From contig NZ_LMEA01000012.1 of assembly GCF_001425235.1 (NCBI RefSeq), positions 193,752 to 257,751 on the forward strand: a stretch of 64,000 nt of DNA. Direction: 5' to 3'. Positions 42,391 to 51,503 of this stretch are shown one piece after another (within the stretch, counting starts at the first letter, position 1; each line of letters begins with the position of its first letter). The notes beneath the pieces are model-generated. The model made no database searches, was not told where the DNA came from, and was given only the letters and a program-made list of their open reading frames with translations. The DNA is from Devosia sp. Root413D1. GTDB taxonomy: Bacteria > Pseudomonadota > Alphaproteobacteria > Rhizobiales > Devosiaceae. A program made the position numbers and the translations under genes.

Positions 42391-43115
42391 CAGTCGTAGC
42401 CGGGCACCAGCCGCTTCGGGCTCACCGGGTACACCCGCCCCCGCCCGATCATCGCCACCTCGAGGGTCGGCCAGTGCAGCAGACCGACGAATGCCGGACT
42501 GAGGATATTGAGGCTGCCGGTAGCGGAGCCGTAGGCGGGGAGCACAAACAGCCGGCCATCGTGCACGAAGCAGGGGCGGCGCACCGAGCGGCCGTTCATC
42601 GCCACATGGGCAGCGGGGTGGAGGTGGCCGGCGATGACGCCCTGCCCCGCTCCGGGTTCGTGCGTCAGCGTCAGCCCGGCGCGGCTGAGGCCGGTGACGC
42701 AAACGCCGCCGAGGCTGTGCGGGGCGGGATCGTGGTTGCCCGAAATCCAGGTCCAACGGGCCTTGCCCATCAGGGTGGCGAGCCGCAGGCGGTCGGCCGG
42801 CTGCAGCGTCGAGGTGCCCTCGTCGCGGTGAAAACTATCGCCCAGCGCGATAACTTCGGTGGCGCCGGTCGCAGCGATGTCGGCCTCGATGCGGCGCAAC
42901 GTCAGGGCGGTATCATAGGGCGGCAGCAGGCTGCCGCGCCTGGCGAAGGACGAGAGCTTTTCGAGGTGCAGGTCGGCGACCAGCAACACGCCCTCGGCGG
43001 CCCACCACAGGGCGCCCGAGGGGAGCGGCTCGAAGCTGTGACCGGCGAAATCCAGGTACACGGGGTCGCCTCTGTCGTCGATCGGGGCAGTGCGCGCCGC
43101 CCAGGCTGAAGTCAA
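42387..43115 (-). CDS. pdeM: Ligase-associated DNA damage response endonuclease PdeM
   Basis: The 242-residue calcineurin-like metallophosphoesterase has VLLVADLHLEKLSSFARRGS, ALGDSFHRDEG, WISGNHDPAPHS and GVIAGHLHPAAHV, the full set of metal ligands (DxH, GD, GNHD and GHxH). It belongs to a predicted DNA repair module that normally includes an ATP-dependent DNA ligase, an exonuclease and a Lhr-like helicase. It overlaps the helicase gene by four bases (43112-43115), so the two are co-translated. The ligase and exonuclease are not next to them here. Confidence 0.93.
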   Translation of the reverse strand: MTSAWAARTAPIDDRGDPVYLDFAGHSFEPLPSGALWWAAEGVLLVADLHLEKLSSFARRGSLLPPYDTALTLRRIEADIAATGATEVIALGDSFHRDEGTSTLQPADRLRLATLMGKARWTWISGNHDPAPHSLGGVCVTGLSRAGLTLTHEPGAGQGVIAGHLHPAAHVAMNGRSVRRPCFVHDGRLFVLPAYGSATGSLNILSPAFVGLLHWPTLEVAMIGRGRVYPVSPKRLVPGYDW

Positions 43116-45628
43116 TTCGCCCGTTTCCTCATCTCGCTCGACGCGGGGCTGACGCCCATGGCCTCGGCGATCAGTTCCTCGGCGGCTTCGGCCATGGTGC
43201 TTTCGCGGGCCTCACCGACCACCGGAACCTTTCCGATATCGAGCAATACCGGTACCGCCAATGGCGAGATTCGGTCGAGCGGCTTGTGCACGATGTGACG
43301 CTTGATGCGGGCGAGCATGTGGCCGAGCCGCTCGATGTCGAGCAGCCCGCGGGCAGCGTCGCGACGAGTGGCCTGGATCAGGATGTGGTCGGGCTCGTGC
43401 TGGTAGAGCACATCGTAGATGATGTCGGAGGAGACGGTGATCTGTCGCCCGGTCTTCTCCTTCTGGCCCGGGTGCCGGCGCTCGATCAGCCCGGCGATGA
43501 TGGCGCAGTTGCGGAAGGTGCGGCGCATAAGCTGGCTCTCGTCGAGCCAGGCCTCGAGATCGTCGCCCAGCATATCCTCGTCGAACAGGTCGTCGAGCGA
43601 CAGCCGGTCGGTGCGGATCAGCGCCGAAAAATCGCCCAGGCCCCAGACGGCGAGCGAGTAGTCCGATGCAACGAAGCCGAGCGGCCGGGCGCGGGCCCGC
43701 TCCAGCCGGCGGGTCAAGAGCATCCCCAGCGTCTGGTGCGCCAACCGCCCCTCGAACGGGTAGCAGACGAGGTAGTTCTGCGCGCCGCGGGGGAAGGTCT
43801 CGACCAACAGCGAGTCCTCTGCAGGCAGAATAGAGGCCTCCTGCTGCAGACGCAGCCAGTCGCTCACCTGGTCGGGCAACAGGTGCCATTGGTCGGGATG
43901 GGCGAGGAGCTTGCGCACTCCGTCGGCGAGGAAGGTGGAGAGCGGGAACTTGCCGCCCATATAGGAGGGGATTTTCGGGTCCTTGCCCTGCGAGCGCGAC
44001 ACATAGGCCTCGCTCTCGAACATCCCCTCGTAGGCGACGATCTCCGAGCCGAACAGGAACGTGTCGCCCTTAGTGAGGGTGGTGAAGAAGTACTCCTCCA
44101 TCTCGCCCAGCACCCGGCCGAAGCGGCCGATCGGGCCGGTGGTGGCGCCCTTGGTGAAGCCGCGGCCTTTGACCAGCCGCACCTTCACCATCGGCTCCTC
44201 GACGATGGTGCCGATGTTGAGCCGGTATTGCTGGGCCACCTGCGGGTTGGAGATGCGGAACTTGCCGTCGCCGGTCTGGCGGAGCTTGGCATAGCGCTCA
44301 TAGGCGCGCAGCGCATAGCCGCCGGTGGCGACGAAATCGACGGTACGCTCGAACTGCTCCCAGCTGAGCTCGCGATAGGGCCAGGCGCGGCGGATTTCGG
44401 CGTGCAGTGCAAGCGGATCGAAGGCATCGGCGCAGGCCATACCGAGGATGTGCTGCGCCAGCACGTCGAGGCCGCCCGATACCGGATCCTCGCTGTCCTG
44501 GTGGTTGTGCTCGACGGCTTCCAGCGCTGCCTCGCACTCCAGCACCTCGAAGCGGTTGGAGGGGACGAACAGCGCCTTGCTCGGTTCATCCAGCCGGTGA
44601 TTGGCGCGCCCGATGCGCTGCAGCATGCGGCTTGCGCCCTTGGGAGCGCCGACCTGCACCACGAGGTCGACATCGCCCCAGTCGATGCCGAGGTCGAGCG
44701 TCGAGGTGCAGACCACCGCGCGGAGCCGGCCTTCGGACATCGCTGCCTCGACCTTGCGCCGCTGCTCCACCGCCAGCGAGCCGTGATGCATGGCGATGGG
44801 CAGCATGTCCTCGTTGGCCTGCCAGAGTTCCTGGAACAGCATCTCGGCCTGGCTGCGCGTGTTGACGAACAAGAGCGTCGTCTTGTGGTCCTTGATGGTG
44901 CGGTAGAGATCGGGGATGGCGTAGAGCGAGGAGTGTCCGGCCCAAGGGATCACCTCAGCAGACTTCAGAATTTCGATATGCGGCTTCGCTCCGCCCTGCC
45001 CCATCAGCAACCGCGCCTCGGCGCCCGGCACCGGGCTCGCGATCCAATCGCGCAACAGGTCCGGGCGGGCCACGGTGGCGCTGAGCGCCGTGATCCGGAG
45101 TTGGGGCGCGATCGAGCCGAGCCGCGCGACACCGAGCGACATCAGCTCGCCGCGCTTGTTGGTGACCATGGCGTGCAGCTCGTCGAGCACGACGCGCCGG
45201 AGCGAGCCGAACAGCTTGCCGGAGTCCGGATGGCTCAGCAGCAGCGCCAGTTGCTCGGGCGTGGTCAAGAGGATCTGCGGCGGATCGAAACGCTGCCGCT
45301 GCCGCCGGTGTGACGGAGTATCGCCGGTGCGGGCCTCGACCCTGATGCCAAGGCCCATCTCGCTGATCGGCGTCATCAGGTTGCGCTGCACGTCGACCGC
45401 CAGCGCCTTGAGCGGCGAGAGGTAGAGCGTGTGCAGCCCGGGCCGCGGGTGCTCGATCAGGTCGTTGATGGTGGGCAGGAACCCGGCCAGCGTCTTGCCG
45501 GCGCCGGTCGGGGCGATCAGCAGCGCCGAGTCCCCGGCCTCGGTCGCCTCCAGCACCGCAAGCTGATGCGCGCGCGGCGCCCAGCCCTTGCCGGCGAACC
45601 AGTCGGTGATCTCTGAGCGGAGGGGCAA
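43112..45628 (-). CDS. Ligase-associated DEXH-box DNA helicase (Lhr-like)
   Basis: The 838-residue superfamily 2 helicase has Walker A LIAPTGAGKTLAGFLP, DELH box RRVVLDELHAMVTNKRG, ALSATVARPD (motif III), RAVVCTSTLDLGIDWGDVDL and GRANHRLDEPSK (motif VI), then the Lhr-type C-terminal domains. I place the start at TTG 45628 (MPLRSEITDWFAGKGWAPRA); the frame is open farther upstream, but that part is the translated repeat at 45701-45824. It is co-translated with pdeM. Likely acts in DNA repair with a ligase encoded elsewhere. About 240 bases separate it from the divergent kinase gene. Confidence 0.93.
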   Translation of the reverse strand: MPLRSEITDWFAGKGWAPRAHQLAVLEATEAGDSALLIAPTGAGKTLAGFLPTINDLIEHPRPGLHTLYLSPLKALAVDVQRNLMTPISEMGLGIRVEARTGDTPSHRRQRQRFDPPQILLTTPEQLALLLSHPDSGKLFGSLRRVVLDELHAMVTNKRGELMSLGVARLGSIAPQLRITALSATVARPDLLRDWIASPVPGAEARLLMGQGGAKPHIEILKSAEVIPWAGHSSLYAIPDLYRTIKDHKTTLLFVNTRSQAEMLFQELWQANEDMLPIAMHHGSLAVEQRRKVEAAMSEGRLRAVVCTSTLDLGIDWGDVDLVVQVGAPKGASRMLQRIGRANHRLDEPSKALFVPSNRFEVLECEAALEAVEHNHQDSEDPVSGGLDVLAQHILGMACADAFDPLALHAEIRRAWPYRELSWEQFERTVDFVATGGYALRAYERYAKLRQTGDGKFRISNPQVAQQYRLNIGTIVEEPMVKVRLVKGRGFTKGATTGPIGRFGRVLGEMEEYFFTTLTKGDTFLFGSEIVAYEGMFESEAYVSRSQGKDPKIPSYMGGKFPLSTFLADGVRKLLAHPDQWHLLPDQVSDWLRLQQEASILPAEDSLLVETFPRGAQNYLVCYPFEGRLAHQTLGMLLTRRLERARARPLGFVASDYSLAVWGLGDFSALIRTDRLSLDDLFDEDMLGDDLEAWLDESQLMRRTFRNCAIIAGLIERRHPGQKEKTGRQITVSSDIIYDVLYQHEPDHILIQATRRDAARGLLDIERLGHMLARIKRHIVHKPLDRISPLAVPVLLDIGKVPVVGEARESTMAEAAEELIAEAMGVSPASSEMRKRAN

Positions 45629-45700
45629 GGGGCGTTCCCGGTTTGTGCCTAGTATGGGGGGAGGCGGTGGAAGGGGCAAGAGCACTTGCTTCAGCGTGTG

Positions 45701-45824
45701 TGGCCCCCCCTCCCATCCTCCCCCACAAGGGGGGAGGTGCCGCTTCCGTTCACTTGGCACAAGCCGCACCACAAGCTCCCCTTCACCTCCCCCCTTGTGG
45801 GGGAGGCCGGGAGGGGGGTGGGCC
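45701..45824. repeat. C/G-rich inverted repeat in a divergent promoter region (family 2, copy 4)
   Basis: It has the same plan as 19846-19960: outer CCCCCTCCCATCCTCCCCCA (from 45706) and GGCCGGGAGGGGG, and inner ACAAGGGGGGAGGTG with CACCTCCCCCCTTGTGG. Unlike the other copies it lies between divergent genes, so it is not simply a terminator here. Confidence 0.83.
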
Positions 45825-45866
45825 ACGGGCACGGAATCCGCTACGCCATTCGCCGGAGGCCCGCCA

Positions 45867-46547
45867 ATGAACGACAACGAACAGCAAGTGTTGCAACTGA
45901 GGCCGGAGGCGGCGCTGGCGCTGCTGGTCGAGCGGGTGCAGCACATGCTGACCACCTACGACGGGCGCATCGCCATCGGGCTCGCCGGCGGGCCGGGGGT
46001 CGGCAAATCGACGCTGGCGGTGAAGCTGGTAGAGGCGCTGAACGCGGCAACCCCTGAGCTTGCCGCCTATGTGCCGATGGACGGCTTCCACATGCGGCAC
46101 GCCAAGCTCGAGAGCCTCGGCACGGTGAAGGACAAGGGGGCGCCTCACACTTTCGAAGGCGCGGCGTTCGCCGAGTTCCTCGCTGGGGTGAAGGCGGCGA
46201 CGGTGCAGGTGAGCGGCCCCGGCTATTCGCGCGAAATCGAGGACGTGGTGATTGACGCCTTCATCGTTCCGGCTGGCGCGCGGGTGCTGGTGGTCGAGGG
46301 CAACTACCTGCTGCTGGCCAATGCGCCGTGGTGGCAGGTGCGGCCGCTGCTCGACCTTGCGGTGTTCATCGACCTGCCGCGCCACACGGTGAAGGCGAGG
46401 CTGCTGGCACGGCATGCCGAGCACGGCCTGTTCACCGCCGAGCGCAACCGCGAACATATCGAGCGCGTCGACCTCGCCAACTACGATCTGGTAAAACGCT
46501 CCCGCGGCCGTGCCGATATCGCCATAGATCTGATGACCGAGCGCTGA
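45867..46547 (+). CDS. Nucleoside/nucleotide kinase family protein (uridine/pantothenate kinase-like)
   Basis: The 226-residue protein (ATG 45867; GGAGG at 45855-45859) has a P-loop GLAGGPGVGKSTLAVKLVEA, the phosphoacceptor segment PMDGFHMRHAKLES and VLVVEGNYLLLANAPW near the second Asp/Glu. This is the fold shared by uridine kinase, pantothenate kinase and related small-molecule kinases. The PMDGFHM motif suggests a sugar or nucleoside substrate, possibly fructose-type; not decidable. No operon partner is evident except the next gene 66 bases downstream. Confidence 0.82.
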   Translation: MNDNEQQVLQLRPEAALALLVERVQHMLTTYDGRIAIGLAGGPGVGKSTLAVKLVEALNAATPELAAYVPMDGFHMRHAKLESLGTVKDKGAPHTFEGAAFAEFLAGVKAATVQVSGPGYSREIEDVVIDAFIVPAGARVLVVEGNYLLLANAPWWQVRPLLDLAVFIDLPRHTVKARLLARHAEHGLFTAERNREHIERVDLANYDLVKRSRGRADIAIDLMTER

Positions 46548-46613
46548 CCCGGCTACCGCCGCGCCCATGCGCCTGCTACGCATCTAAGGCGTCTCGGCGG
46601 CGGGGTCAGGTCC

Positions 46614-47102
46614 ATGCTTGTTCGCTTCTGCAAGATCGGCTTCGTGGCGGTGGTGGCGCTGTTCTTTTCGGTCATCGCCTACGGCAACATCACCGATTAC
46701 GACAGCAACTGGCAGTTCGTGCAGCATGTGCTGAGCATGGACACCATTTTCCCCAATTCGACGCTGAAGTGGCGGGCGATCACCGACCCGAACCTGCAGA
46801 CCGCCGGATATTGGGGCATTATCGGCTGGGAGGCGCTGACGGCGCTGGTGCTGTGGATCGGCGTGATCCGGCTGCTCGCGGCCGTCTCCGGTCTGGGGTT
46901 CGCCCGCGCCAAGGGCATCGCCGCTGCCGGCCTCACCATGGGCTTTCTGTTGTTCGGGCTGGGTTTCGTCGTCGTCGGCGGTGAGTGGTTCGCCATGTGG
47001 CAGTCGGAAACCTGGAACGGCCAGCAGAAGGCCTTCGAGTTCATTTCGATGATCGGCCTTGCACTCGTCATACTGCTGTTGCCAGAACCGGCGGAGGCGT
47101 GA
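46614..47102 (+). CDS. DUF2165 family small membrane protein
   Basis: The 162-residue protein has four predicted TM helices (residues about 5-25, 68-90, 103-125, 138-155), with a conserved extracytoplasmic segment GNITDYDSNWQFVQHVLSMD after the first helix and EWFAMWQSETWNGQQKAFEF. I recognise the family as DUF2165. Function unknown. No clear operon partner, though it runs in the same direction as its neighbours. Confidence 0.88.
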   Translation: MLVRFCKIGFVAVVALFFSVIAYGNITDYDSNWQFVQHVLSMDTIFPNSTLKWRAITDPNLQTAGYWGIIGWEALTALVLWIGVIRLLAAVSGLGFARAKGIAAAGLTMGFLLFGLGFVVVGGEWFAMWQSETWNGQQKAFEFISMIGLALVILLLPEPAEA

Positions 47103-47178
47103 CCGGGCCGCACGGCTGGCGTAGAGTTTAGCCCGTTCCATCGAATCGCCCACCCCGCCTCCATTTCAGACGGCCCAA

Positions 47179-48519
47179 TTGACCCGACCGACCTATCCGT
47201 TCGACGTGCGCTCCCGCGACGTCTGGGCCATTGCGCTGCCCGCCTCGGTGGCCTTCATCACCGAGCCGCTGGCCGGGCTGGTCGATATCACGGTGATCGG
47301 CCGGCAGGGCGATGCGGCAATGCTGGGCGGCGTTGTGCTGGGCGCGCTGGTGTTCGATTTCATCTTCTCGATGGCGTATTTCCTGAGGACCGGCACGGCC
47401 GGGCTGACCGCCCAGGCGATCGGGGCGCGCGACCCGCGCGACGGCCTGCTGCATGTGGCGCGGGCCATCGGCATCGGAGTGATCGCCGCCGTGCTGATGA
47501 TCGCGCTGCAGCTGCCGCTGCTGGCGCTGGCGAACCTCGCGATGGCGCCGACCGCCGGTGTCGCCGAGGCGTTGAAGCAGTATTTCGAGGTACGGATCTG
47601 GGCGGCGCCGTTCTCGCTGATCAACTATGCGCTGCTCGGCTGGTTCTATGGCCGGGCGCAGGCCAAGACCGGCATGATGCTGCAGATGCTGATCCACGGC
47701 ATCGATATTCCGCTGTCGATCCTGTTCGTGATGAGCTTTGGCTGGGGCCCGCACGGTGCGGCGCTGGCGACGGTGATCGGCCAGGCCGCGGCGTGCCTCC
47801 TCGGCCTCGTGCTGCTGGTCCGGCATTTCGGCGGAGCCGGCAAGGTGGTGGCAATGATCGTGCCGGACGAGCTGTTCCACGGCCATGCGCTCAGACGGAT
47901 GTTCGGGCTGAGCCGCGATCTGATGATCCGCTCGATCGCGCTGATGGGGGCCTACGCCTATTTCGCCGCGCAGGGCTCGCGACTGGGCGAAGTGCCGCTC
48001 GCCGCCAACGCCATCCTCCTCAACTTCCTGATGATCTCGGGCTTCTTCCTCGATGGCATCGCCCAGGCGGCCGAGCAGCTCTGCGGCAAGGCGGTCGGCG
48101 CCAACTGGCGGCCGGCCTTCGACCGCGCCTACACCCTCGCATTCCGTTGGGGCACGCTGATCGCGGTCGGGCTGGCGCTGGTCTGGTTCGCCGGCGGCTG
48201 GTACCTGATCGACTTCATGACCACGAGCGAACCGGTGCGCGAATATGCCCGGATGTTCCTGTGGGTCGCGGCGCTCTCCTCGCTAACCGGCATGCCGGCC
48301 TTCGTGTTCGACGGCATTCTGGTGGGCGTCACGCTCAATACGGTGATGCGCAACGGCATGGTGCTGGCGCTCGGCCTGTTCCTCGCCGCCGCCGTGGTGC
48401 TGCAGGGGGCGTTCGGCAATACCGGGCTATGGATCTCGATCCACCTGTTCTTCCTCTGCCGCGCCGGCTTTTACTGGTGGGCGCTGGAGCGGAAGAAGGC
48501 GGGGTTGTTCAGTAGCTGA
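47179..48519 (+). CDS. MATE-family multidrug/metabolite efflux transporter (DinF-like)
   Basis: The 446-residue protein has 12 hydrophobic segments in two MATE halves: WAIALPASVAFITEPLAGLV and VDITVIGRQGDAAMLGGVVL near the start, then FIFSMAYFLRTGTAGLTAQA. The second half includes AANAILLNFLMISGFFLDGI and EQLCGKAVGANWRP. It exports cationic or aromatic compounds using H+ or Na+ gradients; DinF-like members are often linked to oxidative or SOS stress. The start is TTG 47179 with no obvious strong ribosome-binding site, so it may be poorly translated. Confidence 0.93.
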   Translation: MTRPTYPFDVRSRDVWAIALPASVAFITEPLAGLVDITVIGRQGDAAMLGGVVLGALVFDFIFSMAYFLRTGTAGLTAQAIGARDPRDGLLHVARAIGIGVIAAVLMIALQLPLLALANLAMAPTAGVAEALKQYFEVRIWAAPFSLINYALLGWFYGRAQAKTGMMLQMLIHGIDIPLSILFVMSFGWGPHGAALATVIGQAAACLLGLVLLVRHFGGAGKVVAMIVPDELFHGHALRRMFGLSRDLMIRSIALMGAYAYFAAQGSRLGEVPLAANAILLNFLMISGFFLDGIAQAAEQLCGKAVGANWRPAFDRAYTLAFRWGTLIAVGLALVWFAGGWYLIDFMTTSEPVREYARMFLWVAALSSLTGMPAFVFDGILVGVTLNTVMRNGMVLALGLFLAAAVVLQGAFGNTGLWISIHLFFLCRAGFYWWALERKKAGLFSS

Positions 48520-48540
48520 CTGATCGGCCGGTGGCTGTGG

Positions 48541-48626
48541 ACCCCCACCCCTGTCCCCTCCCCGCAAGGGGGAGGGAGACCCTCACACCAGCATCTCAGT
48601 CTGCGTCTCCCTCCCCCTTGCGAGCC
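48541..48626. repeat. C/G-rich inverted repeat between convergent genes (family 2, copy 5)
   Basis: An 18-bp perfect inverted repeat, CGCAAGGGGGAGGGAGAC (48563-48580) and its complement (48605-48622), flanks a spacer with CCTCACACC and CATCTCAGT, the same words found in the copy at 10262. It separates the MATE gene and pyrD. Confidence 0.85.
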
Positions 48627-48634
48627 ACCGGATC

Positions 48635-49744
48635 CTAGAGGCTAGCCTTGCCTGAAGCCCACTCAGCCGTCGTCAGCCCGGTCAGCTCGGACACCGACTT
48701 CAGCCCCCTGCTCCGCACCGCAGCGCTCAGCCCGCGCTTCAGCCGGTCGAGCATATCGAGCCCGCCGAACACCAGGGCCGAGTAGAGCTGGATCGCGTCG
48801 GCGCCGGCCTCGAACTTGGCCACGGCGCTCTCGGGCGAGTGGATGCCCCCAACTCCGATGATCGGGAGCTTGCCCACCCGCTGGCGGACCTGCGCCAGCT
48901 TCTGCGTCGCGAGGTTGAACAGCGGCTTGCCGGAGAGGCCGCCGGTTTCGGTGGCATTCTCCAGGCCCTGCACCGGGTCGCGGCTCAGCGTGGTGTTGGA
49001 GACGATCAGCCCGTCGAGATCGGTGGCGAGCACCACTTTGGCGATGCCGTCGAGCGCCTTCTCGTCGAGATCGGGGGCGATCTTCAGCAGCACCGGCACG
49101 CGCACCGAGGCTTTGGAGCGGGCCTTCAGCACCGCGGCCAGCAGCCGCGTCAGCGCCTCGTCGGCCTGAAGGTTCCTGAGGCCGGGGGTGTTGGGGGACG
49201 AGATGTTGACCGTCAGGTAATCGGCGACCTCGGCGAAGCGGGTGACGCCGGTGACATAGTCGGCGACGAAATCCTCAGAGTCCTTGTTGGCCCCGATATT
49301 GACCCCGAGGATGGCGCCGACATGCGCACCCTTCAGCCGGGCAAAGGCCGCGTCATGGCCCTCGTTATTGAAGCCCATGCGGTTGATCACCCCATCGGCC
49401 GGGGTGACCCGGAACAGCCGCGGCTTGGGGTTGCCGACCTGCGGGCGCGGCGTGACGGTGCCGATCTCGACCATGCCGAAGCCCATGCGGGCCAGCGGCT
49501 TGGGCACCTCCGCATTCTTGTCGAAGCCGGCCGCCATGCCGACCGGGTTCTTGAGGTCGAGCCCGCAAAGCGTGGTGTGCAGTTCGGGGGGATCGACGCC
49601 CTCCTGCTCCGGCGCGAGGCCGAGCCGCAGCGCCGCGATGGTGGCGCCGTGGGCGATCTCGGGGTCCATCTTCAGCAGCGTGTCACGGGTCAGGCCCGAG
49701 ACCAGCGGCATACGGAGCAACGGGGAGAGACGCGAGAAGATCAT
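48635..49744 (-). CDS. pyrD: Class 2 dihydroorotate dehydrogenase (quinone)
   Basis: The 369-residue flavoenzyme oxidises dihydroorotate to orotate in pyrimidine synthesis, passing electrons to quinone at the inner membrane. Class 2 features: an N-terminal helical membrane-association region (MIFSRLSPLLRMPLVSGLTR) and then PVGMAAGFDKNAEVPKPLAR and GFGMVEIGTVTPRPQVGNPK. NGMGF-type FNNEGHDAAF, VNISSPNTPGLRNLQ (catalytic Ser), KIAPDLDEKALDGI and LSGKPLFNLATQKLAQV are also present. The start ATG 49744 overlaps the stop of the upstream gene (ATGA). Confidence 0.96.
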   Translation of the reverse strand: MIFSRLSPLLRMPLVSGLTRDTLLKMDPEIAHGATIAALRLGLAPEQEGVDPPELHTTLCGLDLKNPVGMAAGFDKNAEVPKPLARMGFGMVEIGTVTPRPQVGNPKPRLFRVTPADGVINRMGFNNEGHDAAFARLKGAHVGAILGVNIGANKDSEDFVADYVTGVTRFAEVADYLTVNISSPNTPGLRNLQADEALTRLLAAVLKARSKASVRVPVLLKIAPDLDEKALDGIAKVVLATDLDGLIVSNTTLSRDPVQGLENATETGGLSGKPLFNLATQKLAQVRQRVGKLPIIGVGGIHSPESAVAKFEAGADAIQLYSALVFGGLDMLDRLKRGLSAAVRSRGLKSVSELTGLTTAEWASGKASL

Positions 49745-50094
49745 TTGACCCAATCCGGCAGTGAGACGAGGCCGTCAGCTGGGACATCGAGCCGCGCCGT
49801 GTTGGAAACCGCCGACATCGGCAAGCTGGCGAACAGATGCGGGAACAGATCGCCACCGCGCGATGCCTCCCATTTCAGCGCCTCGCCGAGCGGCGCCGCG
49901 GGCACCTGGAACAGCACCTGATCGCCGAGCCCGGCGAAATAGAGCCGGATGGTTTCGCCGAGCTGTGGGGCGCTGGAGAAGTGGATGTAGCCATCCTTGA
50001 GGTCGATCGGCTGGCCGACGAAGCGGCCGGCGGCCAGCGACGCCTCATAAATCTCGCGGCTCGCGACCTTGTAGATGAACTCCGGGGTGGCCAC
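49741..50094 (-). CDS. DUF952 family protein
   Basis: The 117-residue protein matches DUF952, a small cytoplasmic fold: YKVASREIYEASLAAGRFVG, DLKDGYIHFSSAPQLGETIR, LYFAGLGDQVLFQVPAAPLG and LFASLPMSAVSNTARLDVPA. The family name is all that can be said; some members are fused to ADP-ribosyltransferase-like folds. It overlaps pyrD by four bases (ATGA), so it is likely co-translated with it, an arrangement known in related genomes. Confidence 0.9.
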   Translation of the reverse strand: MATPEFIYKVASREIYEASLAAGRFVGQPIDLKDGYIHFSSAPQLGETIRLYFAGLGDQVLFQVPAAPLGEALKWEASRGGDLFPHLFASLPMSAVSNTARLDVPADGLVSLPDWVK

Positions 50095-50248
50095 GGCATG
50101 CTCCTTGGATCGAACGCGCCGGACCCTAGAGAGTCAGGCCGCCGATCACAAGTTGGTCCGGCCCGCTTTACAAGCGTCTGGGCCAGGTTTTGGATAGGAC
50201 TTGTTTCCGCGCGGAGACAGCATTCCTCGGGGAGCTCGACCGGAAAGC

Positions 50249-50893
50249 ATGCTCTCGCATAGCGACATCTGGAACGCCATCGACACGATCGCCGGACGGC
50301 ACGGGCTGTCGGCGTCCGGGCTGGCGCGGCTTGCGGGTCTGGATGCCACGGCGTTCAACCGATCCAAGCGGATCAGCAAGGACGGGCGCAAGCGCTGGCC
50401 TTCGACCGAGAGCGTCGCCAAGGTGCTGGAAGCGACCAACGAGAGTTTCGATGCCTTCCTCGCCGGCAGCGGCGCCTTTATGCAGGTACGGGCGCCGAAC
50501 GCTACGCGGTCGTCTGTCCCACTGCTCGGTCTCGGGCAAGCCGGCTCGGGCGGCTTCTTCGATGCGGCCGGCTTCCCGCAAGGCCAGGGCTGGGACGAGG
50601 TGGCCTTCCCGTCGCCGCCCGAGGACGGCAGCTACGCCCTAGAAGTCTCGGGCGACTCGATGCAACCGCTCTATCGCGATGGCGACATCATCGTGGTGTC
50701 CCCCACCATGCAGATGCGCCGTGGCGATCGCGTGGTGGTGCGCACGAGGGCCGGCGAGGTGCTGGTCAAAGTGCTGTACCGGCTGACCCCGAAGCTGGTC
50801 GAACTCCACTCGCTCAACCCCGCCCATCCACCGCGCATCCTCGCGATGAAGGACGTCGAGGGTATGGGCCGCATCGTCTGGGCCAGCCAGTGA
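50249..50893 (+). CDS. S24-family repressor/peptidase (LexA/CI-like helix-turn-helix protein)
   Basis: The 214-residue protein (ATG 50249) has an XRE-like N-terminal DNA-binding region (residues 1-75; GLSASGLARLAGLDATAFNR) and an S24 peptidase domain (85-210): SYALEVSGDSMQPLYRDGDI with the catalytic Ser in SGDSM, and Lys in GEVLVKVLYRLTPK. This is the design of LexA/CI repressors, which self-cleave upon RecA activation, but many such chromosomal proteins act as stand-alone regulators. Its stop overlaps the next start (GTGA at 50890), so it is co-translated with the hydrolase. Target genes are unknown. Confidence 0.88.
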   Translation: MLSHSDIWNAIDTIAGRHGLSASGLARLAGLDATAFNRSKRISKDGRKRWPSTESVAKVLEATNESFDAFLAGSGAFMQVRAPNATRSSVPLLGLGQAGSGGFFDAAGFPQGQGWDEVAFPSPPEDGSYALEVSGDSMQPLYRDGDIIVVSPTMQMRRGDRVVVRTRAGEVLVKVLYRLTPKLVELHSLNPAHPPRILAMKDVEGMGRIVWASQ

Positions 50894-51492
50894 CCGAACA
50901 ACTCGAGATCGTCCTGCCCCCTGACGGCAGCGGGCCGGGTGTACTGGTCATCCATCCGTGGTGGGGCTGCAACCAGACAGTGCTGGATTTTGGCCGGCGC
51001 CTCGCCGAGCGCGGCTTCGTCGTCGGGCTGGCCGACGCCTTCGAGGGTAACGTCGCGACCGAGCGCGATACGGCGCAGGGGCTGCTGGAGCGCTACTGGC
51101 AATCGGCCCCGGCGCTGCTCGCCGACAATGTCCGCACCCTGGCCGCACATGCGGCGGTGACCGGTGGCGTCAGTGGGCTGGGCTTTTCGTTCGGCGGTTT
51201 CCAGTTGCTCCAGCTACAGGAGGAGCTGCCGCTCAGGCGCGTCGTCACCTATTACGCCGACCGCGAAGTCAGGTTGAAGGTGCCGGTGCTCGGCCACTTC
51301 GCCGAGACCGACCCGTTCGCTGACGATCAGGACGGGATGATCAGAAAGCTCGAGGCCGCCGGTGCGCCCAGCACCGCCATCGTCTACCCCCACACCACGC
51401 ACTGGTTCGCCGAAGCCGACCGGCCGGAATATGATGCCGCGGCCGCCGAGGCGGCGTTCGAACGCTCGGTGGCGTTCCTCCGCGCCGACTGA
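50890..51492 (+). CDS. Dienelactone hydrolase family protein
   Basis: The 200-residue alpha/beta hydrolase has IHPWWGCNQTVLDFGRRLAE at the start, GVSGLGFSFGGFQLLQLQ at the nucleophile position, VPVLGHFAETDPFADDQDGM with the acid, and a catalytic His in TTHWFAEADRPEYD. In true dienelactone hydrolase the nucleophile is Cys (GYCLGG); here it appears to be Ser (GFSFGG), so activity on dienelactone is doubtful; a general carboxylesterase is more likely. It starts at GTG 50890 overlapping the S24 repressor stop, so it is in the same transcript. Confidence 0.86.
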   Translation: MTEQLEIVLPPDGSGPGVLVIHPWWGCNQTVLDFGRRLAERGFVVGLADAFEGNVATERDTAQGLLERYWQSAPALLADNVRTLAAHAAVTGGVSGLGFSFGGFQLLQLQEELPLRRVVTYYADREVRLKVPVLGHFAETDPFADDQDGMIRKLEAAGAPSTAIVYPHTTHWFAEADRPEYDAAAAEAAFERSVAFLRAD

Positions 51493-51503
51493 GCGTCAGC
51501 CGT

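Noticed and set aside
43286-45313. 675-codon plus-strand frame opposite the helicase.
   Set aside because: Antisense shadow; the helicase on the minus strand has all its motifs.
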